From DAOVXM01 sp963746255 (GTDB taxonomy: Bacteria > Chloroflexota > Anaerolineae > Anaerolineales > UBA4823), in contig CAVVAJ010000009.1 in assembly GCA_963746255.1 (NCBI GenBank), forward strand, positions 558,001 to 622,000: DNA of 64,000 bases, given 5' to 3'. The translations under genes and the position numbers were made by a program. Positions 44,632-52,976 of the stretch are shown one piece after another. Position 1 is the stretch's first letter; every line of letters starts with the position of its first letter. The notes beneath the pieces are model-generated. The model searched no databases. It was not told the DNA's origin and was given only the letters and a program-made list of their open reading frames with translations.

Positions 44632-45000
44632 TTAAAACTCAAGTCCACCAGTACGCGCGCCTTCGGCGAGAGCTTTTACGCGTCCCATAAACTGGTAGCC
44701 ACCGCGATCAAATACAACCTGCGCAATACCCTGTGCTTTTGCGCGCTCGGCAATCGCTTTGCCCACTTCGCTGGCCTGCTCTGTCTTATTTTTACCACTT
44801 AGCTTCCCACGCAGTTCTTTATCGATGCTCGAAGCAGAAGTGATTGTGACGCCATTCTTATCGTCGATTACTTGTGCGTAGATTTCATTTACACTGCGGA
44901 AAACATTCAGGCGCGGACGGTCCGAAGTGCCAAAGATGCGCTTGCGAACACGTAGATGCCTGCGTCTCCTAGCTGCTGAACGTGTTTTTATTGAACCCAT
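44632..45000 (-). CDS. rplR: 50S ribosomal protein L18
   Basis: L18 binds 5S rRNA. The 122-residue product from the ATG at 45000 opens MGSIKTRSAARRRRHLRVRKR and contains PRLNVFRSVNEIYAQVIDD and AQVVFDRGGYQFMGRVKALAEGAR. AAGGTG lies seven bases upstream, and the longer open frame from 45051 overlaps rplF and is not used. Confidence 0.96.
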   Translation of the reverse strand: MGSIKTRSAARRRRHLRVRKRIFGTSDRPRLNVFRSVNEIYAQVIDDKNGVTITSASSIDKELRGKLSGKNKTEQASEVGKAIAERAKAQGIAQVVFDRGGYQFMGRVKALAEGARTGGLEF

Positions 45001-45004
45001 AGAA

Positions 45005-45547
45005 CTACACCTTACCTGCTTTGCCAGCTTTCCGGCGAATTCGCTCATCAATATACTTGATACCCTTACCCTTATATGGTTCAGGCGGGCGGGTCTTGCG
45101 GATATCGGCTGCGATTTGGCCGATTACCTGTTTATCGTAGCCAGATATTTTTATTTGACGAGTTCGGTTGTCCCAATCAAATTCAATCCCTTCGGGGGGC
45201 TCAAACTCTACTGGGTGTGAATAACCTACATGCAGTACCAAGTTATTATCGCTAATCTCGGCTCGATACCCAACACCATTTATTTCTAAGATTTTCTCAA
45301 AACCAGTACTGACACCATACACCATATTGGCAATCAGGGAGCGCGTCATACCATGTAAAGCTTTATGATGCTTGAGATCTGAAGGTCGGCTAACTGAGAG
45401 CTGATTGCCCTCAAGTTTTATCTCCATCGCGGCCGGAAAAGTGTACTTCAACTCACCTTTTGGCCCTTTAACGCGGACATGCGAACCTTGAATTTTTACA
45501 TCTACTCCCGTAGGTATCTCTACTGGTAAGCGTCCAATTCGAGACAC
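45005..45547 (-). CDS. rplF: 50S ribosomal protein L6
   Basis: L6 lies near the factor-binding site of the large subunit. The 180-residue product opens MSRIGRLPVEIPTGVDVKI and has two related beta domains, with LEINGVGYRAE and the conserved KIRKTRPPEPYKGKGIKY-type end (here ADIRKTRPPEPYKGKGIKY). It precedes rplR by four bases. Confidence 0.97.
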   Translation of the reverse strand: MSRIGRLPVEIPTGVDVKIQGSHVRVKGPKGELKYTFPAAMEIKLEGNQLSVSRPSDLKHHKALHGMTRSLIANMVYGVSTGFEKILEINGVGYRAEISDNNLVLHVGYSHPVEFEPPEGIEFDWDNRTRQIKISGYDKQVIGQIAADIRKTRPPEPYKGKGIKYIDERIRRKAGKAGKV

Positions 45548-45606
45548 GGTTACCTCCTTACGCTGTGGATCGCGCCCTTTTCAGTATCGCGGGATCTCAG
45601 CCTGTA

Positions 45607-46020
45607 TTACCAGACTTTACAGAGCACCTCGCCTCCGACACCCAACTGACGGGCGCGAAAACCAGTCATCACGCCTTTGGGTGTGGAGAGGATGGCAATC
45701 CCCATTCCGGACAAAATCCACGGTATCTCACTTTTCCCGGTATACACCCGGCGACCAGGGCGGCTGATGCGTTCCAGGCCTAAGATTACCGATTTTCGAT
45801 TACGCCGTTCACCGACGTAGCGCAGCCGAATTCGCAAGACTTTCGAACCGGCAGCTTTTCCTTCAACCACTTCGTAAGAGCCAATGAAACCCTCATCCTG
45901 TAGTATCTGGGCAATTGCTAATTTCACTTTTGAGCTGGGCACAGCGACTGTCGTGTGTCCAACCATCACAGCATTACGAATACGCGTCAGCATATCAGCA
46001 ATAGGATCAGTTACACTCAT
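45607..46020 (-). CDS. rpsH: 30S ribosomal protein S8
   Basis: S8 binds the central 16S domain and in many bacteria represses the spc operon. The 137-residue product from the ATG at 46020 opens MSVTDPIADMLTRIRNAVMVG and ends with GMGIAILSTPKGVMTGFRARQLGVGGEVLCKVW. GGAGG lies seven bases upstream. Confidence 0.97.
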   Translation of the reverse strand: MSVTDPIADMLTRIRNAVMVGHTTVAVPSSKVKLAIAQILQDEGFIGSYEVVEGKAAGSKVLRIRLRYVGERRNRKSVILGLERISRPGRRVYTGKSEIPWILSGMGIAILSTPKGVMTGFRARQLGVGGEVLCKVW

Positions 46021-46038
46021 TCTCAATCCTCCATCCGG

Positions 46039-46221
46039 TTACCAAGAAGACTTGACCACACCGGGGATTATTCCCTGTAAGGCATACTCGCGAAAACAAA
46101 TCCGGCACATCCCAAAACGGCGGATATAACCTCTTGGGCGCCCACAGGCTTTACATCGGTTTCGTACCCTGGTTGGATATTTACGACGCTGATCGCGAAT
46201 TATCATACTTTTTTTTGCCAT
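46039..46221 (-). CDS. rpsN: 30S ribosomal protein S14, zinc-binding type Z
   Basis: The 60-residue product is the short S14 form with CKAC at about 23-26 and CRIC at about 39-42, which bind zinc, and the end REYALQGIIPGVVKSSW. It starts three bases after rplE. This form does not need zinc-independent S14 paralogs, and none is seen in the window. Confidence 0.97.
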   Translation of the reverse strand: MAKKSMIIRDQRRKYPTRVRNRCKACGRPRGYIRRFGMCRICFREYALQGIIPGVVKSSW

Positions 46222-46224
46222 CTA

Positions 46225-46773
46225 CTATCCTTCCTTTTTGAAAGGCATCCCAAGCAGCTGCAGCAGCTGCCGGCCTTCATCGTCTGTGCGAGCAGTTGTC
46301 ACAATACTGATTTCCATGCCGCGCAGTTTATCAATCTGATCGTAGTCAATTTCTGGGAAAACCAACTGCTCACGGAGACCTAACGTGTAATTGCCACGAC
46401 CATCGAATGAATTAGGTGATACACCTCGGAAGTCTCGCACACGTGGTAGGGCTATACTCACCAAGCGGTCGTAGAACGACCACATGCGCTCGCCCCGTAG
46501 GGTAACTTTCACGCCGATGGCACGGCCTTCACGCAGTTTAAAATTGGCAATACTTTTGCGAGCCTTGGTGATCACTGGTTTTTGACCAGTGATGGTAGTC
46601 ATATCCGCTACAGCAGCATCCAAGGCTTTCGCGTTGTCCAAAGCTTCACCCACGCCGATATTTACTACAATCTTTTTCATGCGCGGTACTTCCATAGGAT
46701 TGCTCAGATTAAGCGATTCTTTCAATGCCGGCGCTATTTCGGCTTGATAGTGTTCTTGCAAGTACGATTTCAT
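46225..46773 (-). CDS. rplE: 50S ribosomal protein L5
   Basis: L5 binds 5S rRNA and touches P-site tRNA. The 182-residue product has PRMKKIVVNIGVGEA, TGQKPVITKARKSIANFKLREG and GVSPNSFDGRGNYTLGLREQLVFPEIDYD. It follows rplX by 20 bases. Confidence 0.97.
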   Translation of the reverse strand: MKSYLQEHYQAEIAPALKESLNLSNPMEVPRMKKIVVNIGVGEALDNAKALDAAVADMTTITGQKPVITKARKSIANFKLREGRAIGVKVTLRGERMWSFYDRLVSIALPRVRDFRGVSPNSFDGRGNYTLGLREQLVFPEIDYDQIDKLRGMEISIVTTARTDDEGRQLLQLLGMPFKKEG

Positions 46774-46793
46774 CCCATAACTCCAATATCGGT

Positions 46794-47126
46794 TTAGCTA
46801 TCGATCAGTGCTTCGCATTTTTTACAAACACGGATCGGTTCACCATCCTGGCGTGAAATATTCACACGAGTAGGCTCATCGCATTTAGGGCAAACGAGCA
46901 TGACATTTGAGACATGTATCGATCCCTCAAACTCTATTATGCCAGGCGAAAGGGTGCGGCCTTGTGTTTGAACTTGTGATTGGTGTTTGCGGCGCATATT
47001 TACGTCCTGCACCACCACCCGACTAGTTTTCAGGATCACCCGAATTACTTCACCACGTTTGCCTTTGTCTTCAAAGCGCCCTCTAATGACTTCAACTTTA
47101 TCGCCCTTACGAATTTTCATTTTCAT
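46794..47126 (-). CDS. rplX: 50S ribosomal protein L24
   Basis: L24 is the first assembly protein of the large subunit. From the ATG at 47126 (GGAG eight bases upstream) the 110-residue product has a KOW motif (IRKGDKVEVIRGRFEDKGKRGEV) and a C-terminal zinc ribbon CPKC...CKKC. The open frame to 47168 overlaps rplN and is not used. Confidence 0.95.
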   Translation of the reverse strand: MKMKIRKGDKVEVIRGRFEDKGKRGEVIRVILKTSRVVVQDVNMRRKHQSQVQTQGRTLSPGIIEFEGSIHVSNVMLVCPKCDEPTRVNISRQDGEPIRVCKKCEALIDS

Positions 47127-47148
47127 ATTAGTTGCTCCTACTATGGTC

Positions 47149-47520
47149 TTACAGTACTTCAGGGGCAAGTGAGACGATTTTCATGAAGCCCTTCTCGCGC
47201 AGTTCGCGCGCTACAGGTCCGAAAATACGCGTCCCCTTCGGGTTGCGACCATCAGTGTCCAATATTACTGCTGCGTTATCGTCAAAGCGGATATATGAGC
47301 CATCTTCACGGCGCCATTCCTTTGCGCAGCGGACAATAACAGCATGCACAATATCGCTTTTCTTTACTGCCCCATGGGGAGTAGATGCTTTCACTGTGCC
47401 AACAACAATATCACCAACACGCCCATAGCGGCGCCGGGAGCCACCAGATACCTGGATGACCAATAGCTCACGTGCACCCGTGTTATCAGCTACTTTAACG
47501 CGAGATTCCTGTTGGATCAT
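47149..47520 (-). CDS. rplN: 50S ribosomal protein L14
   Basis: L14 forms an inter-subunit bridge. The 123-residue product opens MIQQESRVKVADNTGARELLVIQV and contains VIVRCAKEWRREDGSYIRFDDNAAV and GTRIFGPVARELREKGFMKIVSLAPEVL. Its ATG overlaps the rpsQ stop by four bases. Confidence 0.97.
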   Translation of the reverse strand: MIQQESRVKVADNTGARELLVIQVSGGSRRRYGRVGDIVVGTVKASTPHGAVKKSDIVHAVIVRCAKEWRREDGSYIRFDDNAAVILDTDGRNPKGTRIFGPVARELREKGFMKIVSLAPEVL

Positions 47521-47801
47521 GCCTCTGCCTCCAGATCAAGCTCGGGCGCACCGGCTTGGACATCGCGACGCAAAATCTCTTCCACTACGAAATGTTTATG
47601 ACGAGAGATTGGTTTACTTTCAACTATGCGGACAGAATCCCCTACCTCGCAACCCAATTCGTCGTGTGCCATCAAGGTCCGCCGGCTATTGACGGTTTTC
47701 TTGTACAGACGGTGCTGGTAGGTACGAGAAATCTCCACAATGACTGTTTTATCCATTTTGATGCTTTTTACAACACCAGTAATTCTTCGGCGTGTATTCA
47801 T
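47517..47801 (-). CDS. rpsQ: 30S ribosomal protein S17
   Basis: S17 is an early 16S-binding protein with an OB fold. The 94-residue product has MNTRRRITGVVKSIKMDKTVIVEI, KYHAHDE-like LMAHDELGCEVGDSVRIVESKPISRHKHFVV and an acidic tail. It overlaps rpmC and rplN by four bases each. Confidence 0.97.
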   Translation of the reverse strand: MNTRRRITGVVKSIKMDKTVIVEISRTYQHRLYKKTVNSRRTLMAHDELGCEVGDSVRIVESKPISRHKHFVVEEILRRDVQAGAPELDLEAEA

Positions 47802-48010
47802 GCTTCACCTTCTTGACTTTCCGTCATTTCACGCTGATTTAATATCGTCAATAAACGAGCGATCGCTCGGCGGGTATTACGAACTCGAGTGTAATCTTTC
47901 AGACTTCCCACCGCCATCTGAAACCTAAAATTCATCAGTTCCTGGCGCGAATCTTCAATATTAGTCTTGATCTCCTCTGTAGATAACTCACGAATCTCTT
48001 CGGAATTCAT
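47798..48010 (-). CDS. rpmC: 50S ribosomal protein L29
   Basis: L29 lies at the polypeptide exit. The 70-residue product has IRELSTEEIKTNIEDSRQELMNFRFQMAVGSLKDYTRVRNTRRAIAR in the family pattern and an acidic C-terminus. It overlaps the rplP stop by four bases (ATGA-type coupling). Confidence 0.95.
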   Translation of the reverse strand: MNSEEIRELSTEEIKTNIEDSRQELMNFRFQMAVGSLKDYTRVRNTRRAIARLLTILNQREMTESQEGEA

Positions 48011-48438
48011 GCTTCGCCTCCCAATTGACCTTGGCGACTAACAATTTTGGTTTTAATCCCAAGCTTGTACTGCGCCAGACGGAGTGCTTCCAGGGCAATA
48101 TCATCTGGTAAACCACCCCCGATTTCGAACATAATCCGTCCAGGTTTGACGACGGCAACCCAAAATTCGACATTACCTTTACCCTTACCCATGCGTGTCT
48201 CTGCTGCTTTTTGGGTAATAGGTTTATCCGGGAAGATACGAATCCAGACCTTACCGCGCCTCTTCATCGCGCGGACGATCGCGCGCCGCGCAGCTTCAAT
48301 CTGACGTGCTGTCACCCAACTGGGTTCCAGAGCTTGAAGGCCGAAATCCCCAAAATCCACGGTTGTCCCGCGCTGGGCTTTCCCTTTAAGGCGACCGCGC
48401 ATTTGTTTGCGGTACTTTACACGCTTTGGCATTAACAT
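48007..48438 (-). CDS. rplP: 50S ribosomal protein L16
   Basis: L16 helps position the A-site tRNA. The 143-residue product opens MLMPKRVKYRKQMRGRLKG and contains FGLQALEPSWVTARQIEAARRAI, TRMGKGKGNVEFWVAVVKPGRIMFE. AGGAAG is five bases from the ATG at 48438. A second ATG two codons in is less likely. Confidence 0.97.
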   Translation of the reverse strand: MLMPKRVKYRKQMRGRLKGKAQRGTTVDFGDFGLQALEPSWVTARQIEAARRAIVRAMKRRGKVWIRIFPDKPITQKAAETRMGKGKGNVEFWVAVVKPGRIMFEIGGGLPDDIALEALRLAQYKLGIKTKIVSRQGQLGGEA

Positions 48439-48538
48439 AGTTACTTCCTCTTTAACATTTCGAGATCAATATCTCGGGTGAAACATACGCCGGAGGGCCT
48501 TAGCATTACTTGCTTTACGCCCAATGATTTATCAATGA

Positions 48539-49216
48539 TTATTTACTAACGTAGACACCTTCGATATCTGGCAGACTTCCTTCTACTTCGGGTAATACTT
48601 CACCTTTATAAATCCACACTTTAACGCCTATTCGACCATAGGTAGTCCCTGCCTCAGCTAGTGCATAATCGATGTCGGCGCGTAGAGTTTGGCGGGGAAC
48701 TTGACCCTCACGCATATTAATTGATCGCGCCATCTCGGCACCACTCAAACGACCGGATACCTCTACCCGGATTCCCTCAGCGCCCTGACGCATTGTCTGC
48801 TGGATTGCGCGCTTCATCGCGCGCTGGTAGCTGATCCGGCGTTGTAATTGATCAGCAATATTCTGAGCTACAAGTAAAGCATCCAAATCAGGATCTTTTA
48901 TCTCTTTGATTTCAAGATCGATCTTCTTGCCGACTACTTCTTCCAGATTAGTACGCAATTTCTTTACATTCTCACCTTTCCGCCCAATTAAGATCCCGGG
49001 CTTTGCAGTGTGAACAAGGATTTTAACTTTCCCAGGAAATCGTTCGATCTCAATTCGCGAAACCCCGGCTCGGGGAGCCTCGCCACGAATTAGCTCACGC
49101 AATTCAAAATCCTGGTGGAGCTGGTTGACATAATTCTCGCCCTCAGCGTACCAGCGGCCTTCCCACGTCTTATTGATCTTCAGTCGAAAACCAATTGGAT
49201 GAACTTTACGACCCAT
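48539..49216 (-). CDS. rpsC: 30S ribosomal protein S3
   Basis: S3 lines the mRNA entry tunnel. The 225-residue product opens MGRKVHPIGFRLKINKTWEGRWYAE, has the KH domain (KVKILVHTAKPGILIGRKGENVKKL) and the C-terminal RMGAEGIRVEVSGRLSGAEMAR-type domain. A 100-base non-coding gap separates it from rplP. Confidence 0.97.
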   Translation of the reverse strand: MGRKVHPIGFRLKINKTWEGRWYAEGENYVNQLHQDFELRELIRGEAPRAGVSRIEIERFPGKVKILVHTAKPGILIGRKGENVKKLRTNLEEVVGKKIDLEIKEIKDPDLDALLVAQNIADQLQRRISYQRAMKRAIQQTMRQGAEGIRVEVSGRLSGAEMARSINMREGQVPRQTLRADIDYALAEAGTTYGRIGVKVWIYKGEVLPEVEGSLPDIEGVYVSK

Positions 49217-49285
49217 ATTTACTCCTTAGGCACCGAGGTAAGCTTTCCCCAAGGCAAACCCGCCTGCAGTGCAACGAATTGATCT

Positions 49286-49627
49286 CTATTCCCGTTCTCG
49301 CAGCACGACTGTGATATGTGATGAGCGGCGTAACCAGGGTTTAAAACGACCTCTTGCTCCAAAACGGCGCCATTTACGGGTTGGTGCTTCATCTGCGAAG
49401 ATCTTATACACATACAAATCGTCCCGACTGACACCGATATTCTCTTCAGCATTCGACATTGCCGAAGCAACTACTTTCGATATCGGTCCTGCAGCGGCAT
49501 TGGGGGTGAATTTCAGCACCGTAAGAGCCTCTTGGACGTCCTTTCCACGCACTAGATCCAGCACTAGCCGAACTTTTTGAGCAGAATAGGGAATGTTTTT
49601 TACCCGCGCTTGAATATCGGTTTCCAT
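49286..49627 (-). CDS. rplV: 50S ribosomal protein L22
   Basis: L22 lines the exit tunnel and its loop affects macrolide response. The 113-residue product has KNIPYSAQKVRLVLDLVRGKDVQEAL, VASAMSNAEEN and ARGRFKPWLRRSSHITVVLRE. It follows rpsS by six bases. The 69-base gap to rpsC downstream is non-coding. Confidence 0.97.
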   Translation of the reverse strand: METDIQARVKNIPYSAQKVRLVLDLVRGKDVQEALTVLKFTPNAAAGPISKVVASAMSNAEENIGVSRDDLYVYKIFADEAPTRKWRRFGARGRFKPWLRRSSHITVVLRERE

Positions 49628-49633
49628 AATTCA

Positions 49634-49912
49634 CTACCCTCTCTTGACTCTTCTCTCGGCGACGTGTCCGCGATAAGTACGAGTTGGTGCGAACTCGCCC
49701 AGCCGGTGTCCAACCATATTTTCAGTGACATAGATAGGCACATGCCGGCGCCCATCATGTACTGCAATGGTGTGGCCTACCATTTGGGGGAATATCGTAC
49801 TGGCTCGACTCCAGGTGCGCACCACTTTCTTCTCATTGCGCTCATTCATTGCTTCGATTTTCTTTAGTAATTTCGGGGCTATATATGGCCCTTTTTTCAA
49901 CGATCGTCCCAT
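49634..49912 (-). CDS. rpsS: 30S ribosomal protein S19
   Basis: S19 forms head bridges with S13. The 92-residue product opens MGRSLKKGPYIAPKLLKKIEAMN and has WSRASTIFPQMVGHTIAVHDGRRHVPIYVTENMVGHRLGEFAPTRTYRGH. It follows rplB by 76 bases. Confidence 0.97.
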   Translation of the reverse strand: MGRSLKKGPYIAPKLLKKIEAMNERNEKKVVRTWSRASTIFPQMVGHTIAVHDGRRHVPIYVTENMVGHRLGEFAPTRTYRGHVAERRVKRG

Positions 49913-49988
49913 TCTAATTTCTCCAATATCCTTCGTGTGTCCAATCTGTAATTGATAATCCTAACTAGTGTCATTGGACTGGGATCGA

Positions 49989-50825
49989 CTAGCGACGCTT
50001 CTTCCCGCGACGGCGAACGATATATTTATCAGTCTTCTTGTTACGACGGGTTTTCTTTCCAAGGGTCGGTTTACCCCAGGGGCTTTTCGGCCCGGGCATC
50101 CCGATTGGTTGGCGACCCTCACCACCTCCATGGGGATGGTCCCGCGGAGACATAGCAGAACCACGCACTGTTGGGCGAACTCCCAGATGGCGTTTACGGC
50201 CTGCTTTTCCTAATTTAACATTTCCGTGATCTACATTCCCTACCTGTCCAATTGTTGCTGAGCATTCCTGGCGAATCAACCGCACTTCACCAGATGGCAA
50301 CCGCACTTGGGCATAATCACCCTCTTTGGCCAACAACTGCGCCGAACCACCCGCTGAGCGAACCAATTGTCCACCACGACCTTCATAAAGTTCGATATTA
50401 TGTACCATGGTACCCACTGGGATATTAGAAATCGGCAAATTGTTCCCAGGCCTGATTTCAGCAGTGGATCCTGACAAGACTGTGTCACCAACTTTCAAAT
50501 CCAATGGGGCGATGATATATCGTTTCTCGCCATCGGCATAATTTAATAAAGCTAATCTTGCCGTGCGGTTCGGATCATATTCGATTGCAGCAACCTTGGC
50601 GAGAATCCCCACTTTATCACGCTTAAAATCAACCATGCGAAGTTGACGTCGGTGCCCTCCGCCACGATGCCGAACAGTAATCCGACCGTAAGCATTCCGA
50701 CCTCCACTCTTTTTTAATGGTTTGATCAGCGCTCGCTCCGGTTTGCTCTTTGTGATCTCCTCAAAGGTGTAGCCTGTCATCCCCCGTTGGCCGGGAGTTG
50801 TAGGTTTATATTTTTTTACCGCCAT
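49989..50825 (-). CDS. rplB: 50S ribosomal protein L2
   Basis: L2 is needed for subunit joining and lies near the peptidyl transferase centre. The 278-residue product has RITVRHRGGGHRRQLRMVDFKR and the late signature RGSAMSPRDHPHGGGEGRQPIGMP, which includes the essential His. It overlaps rplW by one base (stop/start). Confidence 0.97.
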   Translation of the reverse strand: MAVKKYKPTTPGQRGMTGYTFEEITKSKPERALIKPLKKSGGRNAYGRITVRHRGGGHRRQLRMVDFKRDKVGILAKVAAIEYDPNRTARLALLNYADGEKRYIIAPLDLKVGDTVLSGSTAEIRPGNNLPISNIPVGTMVHNIELYEGRGGQLVRSAGGSAQLLAKEGDYAQVRLPSGEVRLIRQECSATIGQVGNVDHGNVKLGKAGRKRHLGVRPTVRGSAMSPRDHPHGGGEGRQPIGMPGPKSPWGKPTLGKKTRRNKKTDKYIVRRRGKKRR

Positions 50826-51127
50826 TATCTGACTCCTTCGAAGATATCAATCGAATCACCCGGCGCAAGGGTAACGATAGCCTTTTTATATCCGCTTCGG
50901 CGGACCAGCAAACGGCGGCTCAAGTTACGGCGGGAACGCTTTGGTGGTACGTTGATCACATTAACCCGCAGGACTTCAACATCAAATAAAGTCTCAACTG
51001 CGTCTTTAATCATACCTTTGGTAGCCTTAGAAGTTACTTCGAAAGCAAATTGATGGAGTTCACCACTCAGGTAATTCGTTTTCTCGGTAATGATTGGTCG
51101 ACGTAGAATGTCATAAATCGTTGTCAT
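50825..51127 (-). CDS. rplW: 50S ribosomal protein L23
   Basis: L23 is the docking site for trigger factor and SRP at the exit. The 100-residue product has YDILRRPIITEKTNYL, FEVTSKATKGMIKDAVETLFDVEVLRVNVINV and an Arg-rich loop. It follows rplD by 14 bases. Confidence 0.96.
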   Translation of the reverse strand: MTTIYDILRRPIITEKTNYLSGELHQFAFEVTSKATKGMIKDAVETLFDVEVLRVNVINVPPKRSRRNLSRRLLVRRSGYKKAIVTLAPGDSIDIFEGVR

Positions 51128-51141
51128 AATAATCCTCCAAG

Positions 51142-51771
51142 CTACCCAAGATACGATTCAATTACTTCAAGTGTCTCGACCGGCATAACTACCTTGTCAT
51201 ACGACAATAGATCACGGATGTTCAGATAATTTGCTGATAAGGTCTTGACCAGTGCAAGGTTCTTTGCAGACTTGACAATTTGATCGTATTGTTCGTTCTT
51301 CCCTGGGATCAAGAGCAGAACGCTTGCATCGCCAGCTACTTTATCAAGGACCTGGGCGATGAGTTTGGTTTTGGACTCTTTTATCTTCAGTTCATCGATC
51401 AAGACAATTTCTTGATCGGAAGCTTTCACCGACAAAGCTGAGCGTAAAGCTGCACGCCGCATCTTGCGCGGCATCTTTTGTGAATAATCGCGCGGCTTCG
51501 GAGTATGTACTTTCCCACCGCCAACCCATTGTGCAGCGCGGATAGAGCCCTGACGAGCGCGACCGGTACCCTTTTGACGCCAAGGTTTACGGCCACCTCC
51601 AGCAACTTCACTGCGCCCTTTGGTTTTGTGCGTTCCCAAACGGGCATTCGCCATCTGTCGGATATATGCCTGGTGCATTAAGTCCACATTTACGGGTGCC
51701 TCAAAGATATTTGCCGGCAGCTCATGGGTGGCGACTTTCTTGCCTTTCATGTTTAATACTTCAACTTCCAT
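51142..51771 (-). CDS. rplD: 50S ribosomal protein L4
   Basis: L4 reaches into the exit tunnel and in some bacteria represses the S10 operon. The 209-residue product has VNVDLMHQAYIRQMANARLGTHKTKGRSEV, GGRKPWRQKGTGRARQGS and a globular C-terminal half. GGAG lies upstream and serves either the ATG at 51771 or a GTG at 51777, so the start is uncertain by two codons. Confidence 0.95.
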   Translation of the reverse strand: MEVEVLNMKGKKVATHELPANIFEAPVNVDLMHQAYIRQMANARLGTHKTKGRSEVAGGGRKPWRQKGTGRARQGSIRAAQWVGGGKVHTPKPRDYSQKMPRKMRRAALRSALSVKASDQEIVLIDELKIKESKTKLIAQVLDKVAGDASVLLLIPGKNEQYDQIVKSAKNLALVKTLSANYLNIRDLLSYDKVVMPVETLEVIESYLG

Positions 51772-51827
51772 TGTCACATCACTCCATATCGAGTTCAGCC
51801 AGAAGTAGGCTGATCGCAGAAATCCAC

Positions 51828-52457
51828 TTACTGTTTACGGGCCCCTTTAATCATCACAACACCGCCCTTCGGACCAGGGATTGCACCTCGAACTGCTAGC
51901 AGGTTGCGATCCTTGTCTACTTGGACGATTTTTAGATTATGTACGGTAACCCGTTCATGCCCCATATGTCCTGGCCCACGCGAACCCTTAAACACACGCC
52001 CGGGCGTTGTACCGGCACCATGCGAGCCCGGAGCGCGTTGGCGGTCTGATTGCCCATGGGTTTTCGGACCTCCCCTAAAGCCATAACGCTTAACAGCACC
52101 AGCAAATCCTTTTCCCTTACTGGTACCGACTACATCGACGTAATCTCCCTCGTTGAAAATTTCAACGGTAATAGAACTGCCTTCCTCGATATCCGGATTC
52201 TTCGCTTTGAACTCACGCAGAAAGCGCAACGGAGAAATATCGTTACGCTTCAGATGCCCGAGTTGACCGGCTGTGAGGCGCTTGGGTTTCACTTCTTCAA
52301 ATCCCAATTGGATGGCCGAGTAACCATCAGTATCGACCTTCCGCACCTGGGTGACATAGCATGGACCAGCTTCGATCACAGTGACTGGAATCGCCGCACC
52401 GTTATCATCGAAAATCTGTGTCATGCCGATTTTCTTGCCAATCAGCCCTTTCAACAT
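51828..52457 (-). CDS. rplC: 50S ribosomal protein L3
   Basis: L3 is an early assembly protein near the peptidyl transferase centre. The 209-residue product has LIGKKIGMTQIFDDNGAAIPVTVIEAG and the conserved GPKTHGQSDRQRAPGSHGAGTTPGRVFKGSRGPGHMGHERVT stretch. It starts 202 bases after the rpsJ stop, a long gap for this cluster that contains a hairpin. Confidence 0.97.
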   Translation of the reverse strand: MLKGLIGKKIGMTQIFDDNGAAIPVTVIEAGPCYVTQVRKVDTDGYSAIQLGFEEVKPKRLTAGQLGHLKRNDISPLRFLREFKAKNPDIEEGSSITVEIFNEGDYVDVVGTSKGKGFAGAVKRYGFRGGPKTHGQSDRQRAPGSHGAGTTPGRVFKGSRGPGHMGHERVTVHNLKIVQVDKDRNLLAVRGAIPGPKGGVVMIKGARKQ

Positions 52458-52659
52458 CTCTATTGTCTCCTATCATACTTAGTCTAGGGACTGTCAGCCA
52501 GGGCCTGGCCGCATCATCCCTGGGTGCAGTGTAGTCAGCCAGTATGCCGCGAAGCTTCAGGTATTTTGGTTCGCGAGCAGCACTGCTCTTGCGCTGCCTA
52601 ACAATTGTATGTGTCCGGTTGAGAAATTCCAACCTGCCAGCATACAAAAAGCTTAATAT
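52458..52659 (-). promoter_or_regulatory. Structured spacer between rpsJ and rplC
   Basis: This 202-base gap within the S10 cluster has no gene. It contains a GAGCAG-CA-CTGCTC hairpin (52575-52588 region) extended by flanking GCG pairs. It could carry an L4-type control element or an internal promoter. I see no convincing -35/-10 pair. Confidence 0.35.
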
Positions 52660-52968
52660 CTAAATTTTTATTTCAATGTCCACACCCGCAGGAAGATTCA
52701 GGCGCATCAACATATCAATAGTCTTAGAATCTGGATCCAATACATCAATCAAGCGATTATGGGTACGGATCTCGAAATGTTCGTGCGAGTCTTTATCAAT
52801 AAAAGTTGATCGCCGCACTGTAAAACGCTCAATACGGGTTGGCAAGGGCACTGGTCCCACAACGCGTGCACCAGTTCGTTCAGCGGTCTCTACAATTCGC
52901 TTTGCGGATTGATCTAACACACGGTGATCATAAGCCTTCAGACGGATGCGGATCTTTTGTTTTGCCAT
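52660..52968 (-). CDS. rpsJ: 30S ribosomal protein S10
   Basis: S10 belongs to the 30S head and also joins transcription antitermination complexes with NusB. The 102-residue product opens MAKQKIRIRLKAYDHRVLDQSA and has GPVPLPTRIERFTVRRSTFIDKDSHEHFEIRTHNRLIDV. AGGTG lies six bases before the ATG at 52968. It follows tuf by eight bases. Confidence 0.97.
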   Translation of the reverse strand: MAKQKIRIRLKAYDHRVLDQSAKRIVETAERTGARVVGPVPLPTRIERFTVRRSTFIDKDSHEHFEIRTHNRLIDVLDPDSKTIDMLMRLNLPAGVDIEIKI

Positions 52969-52976
52969 AATCACAC

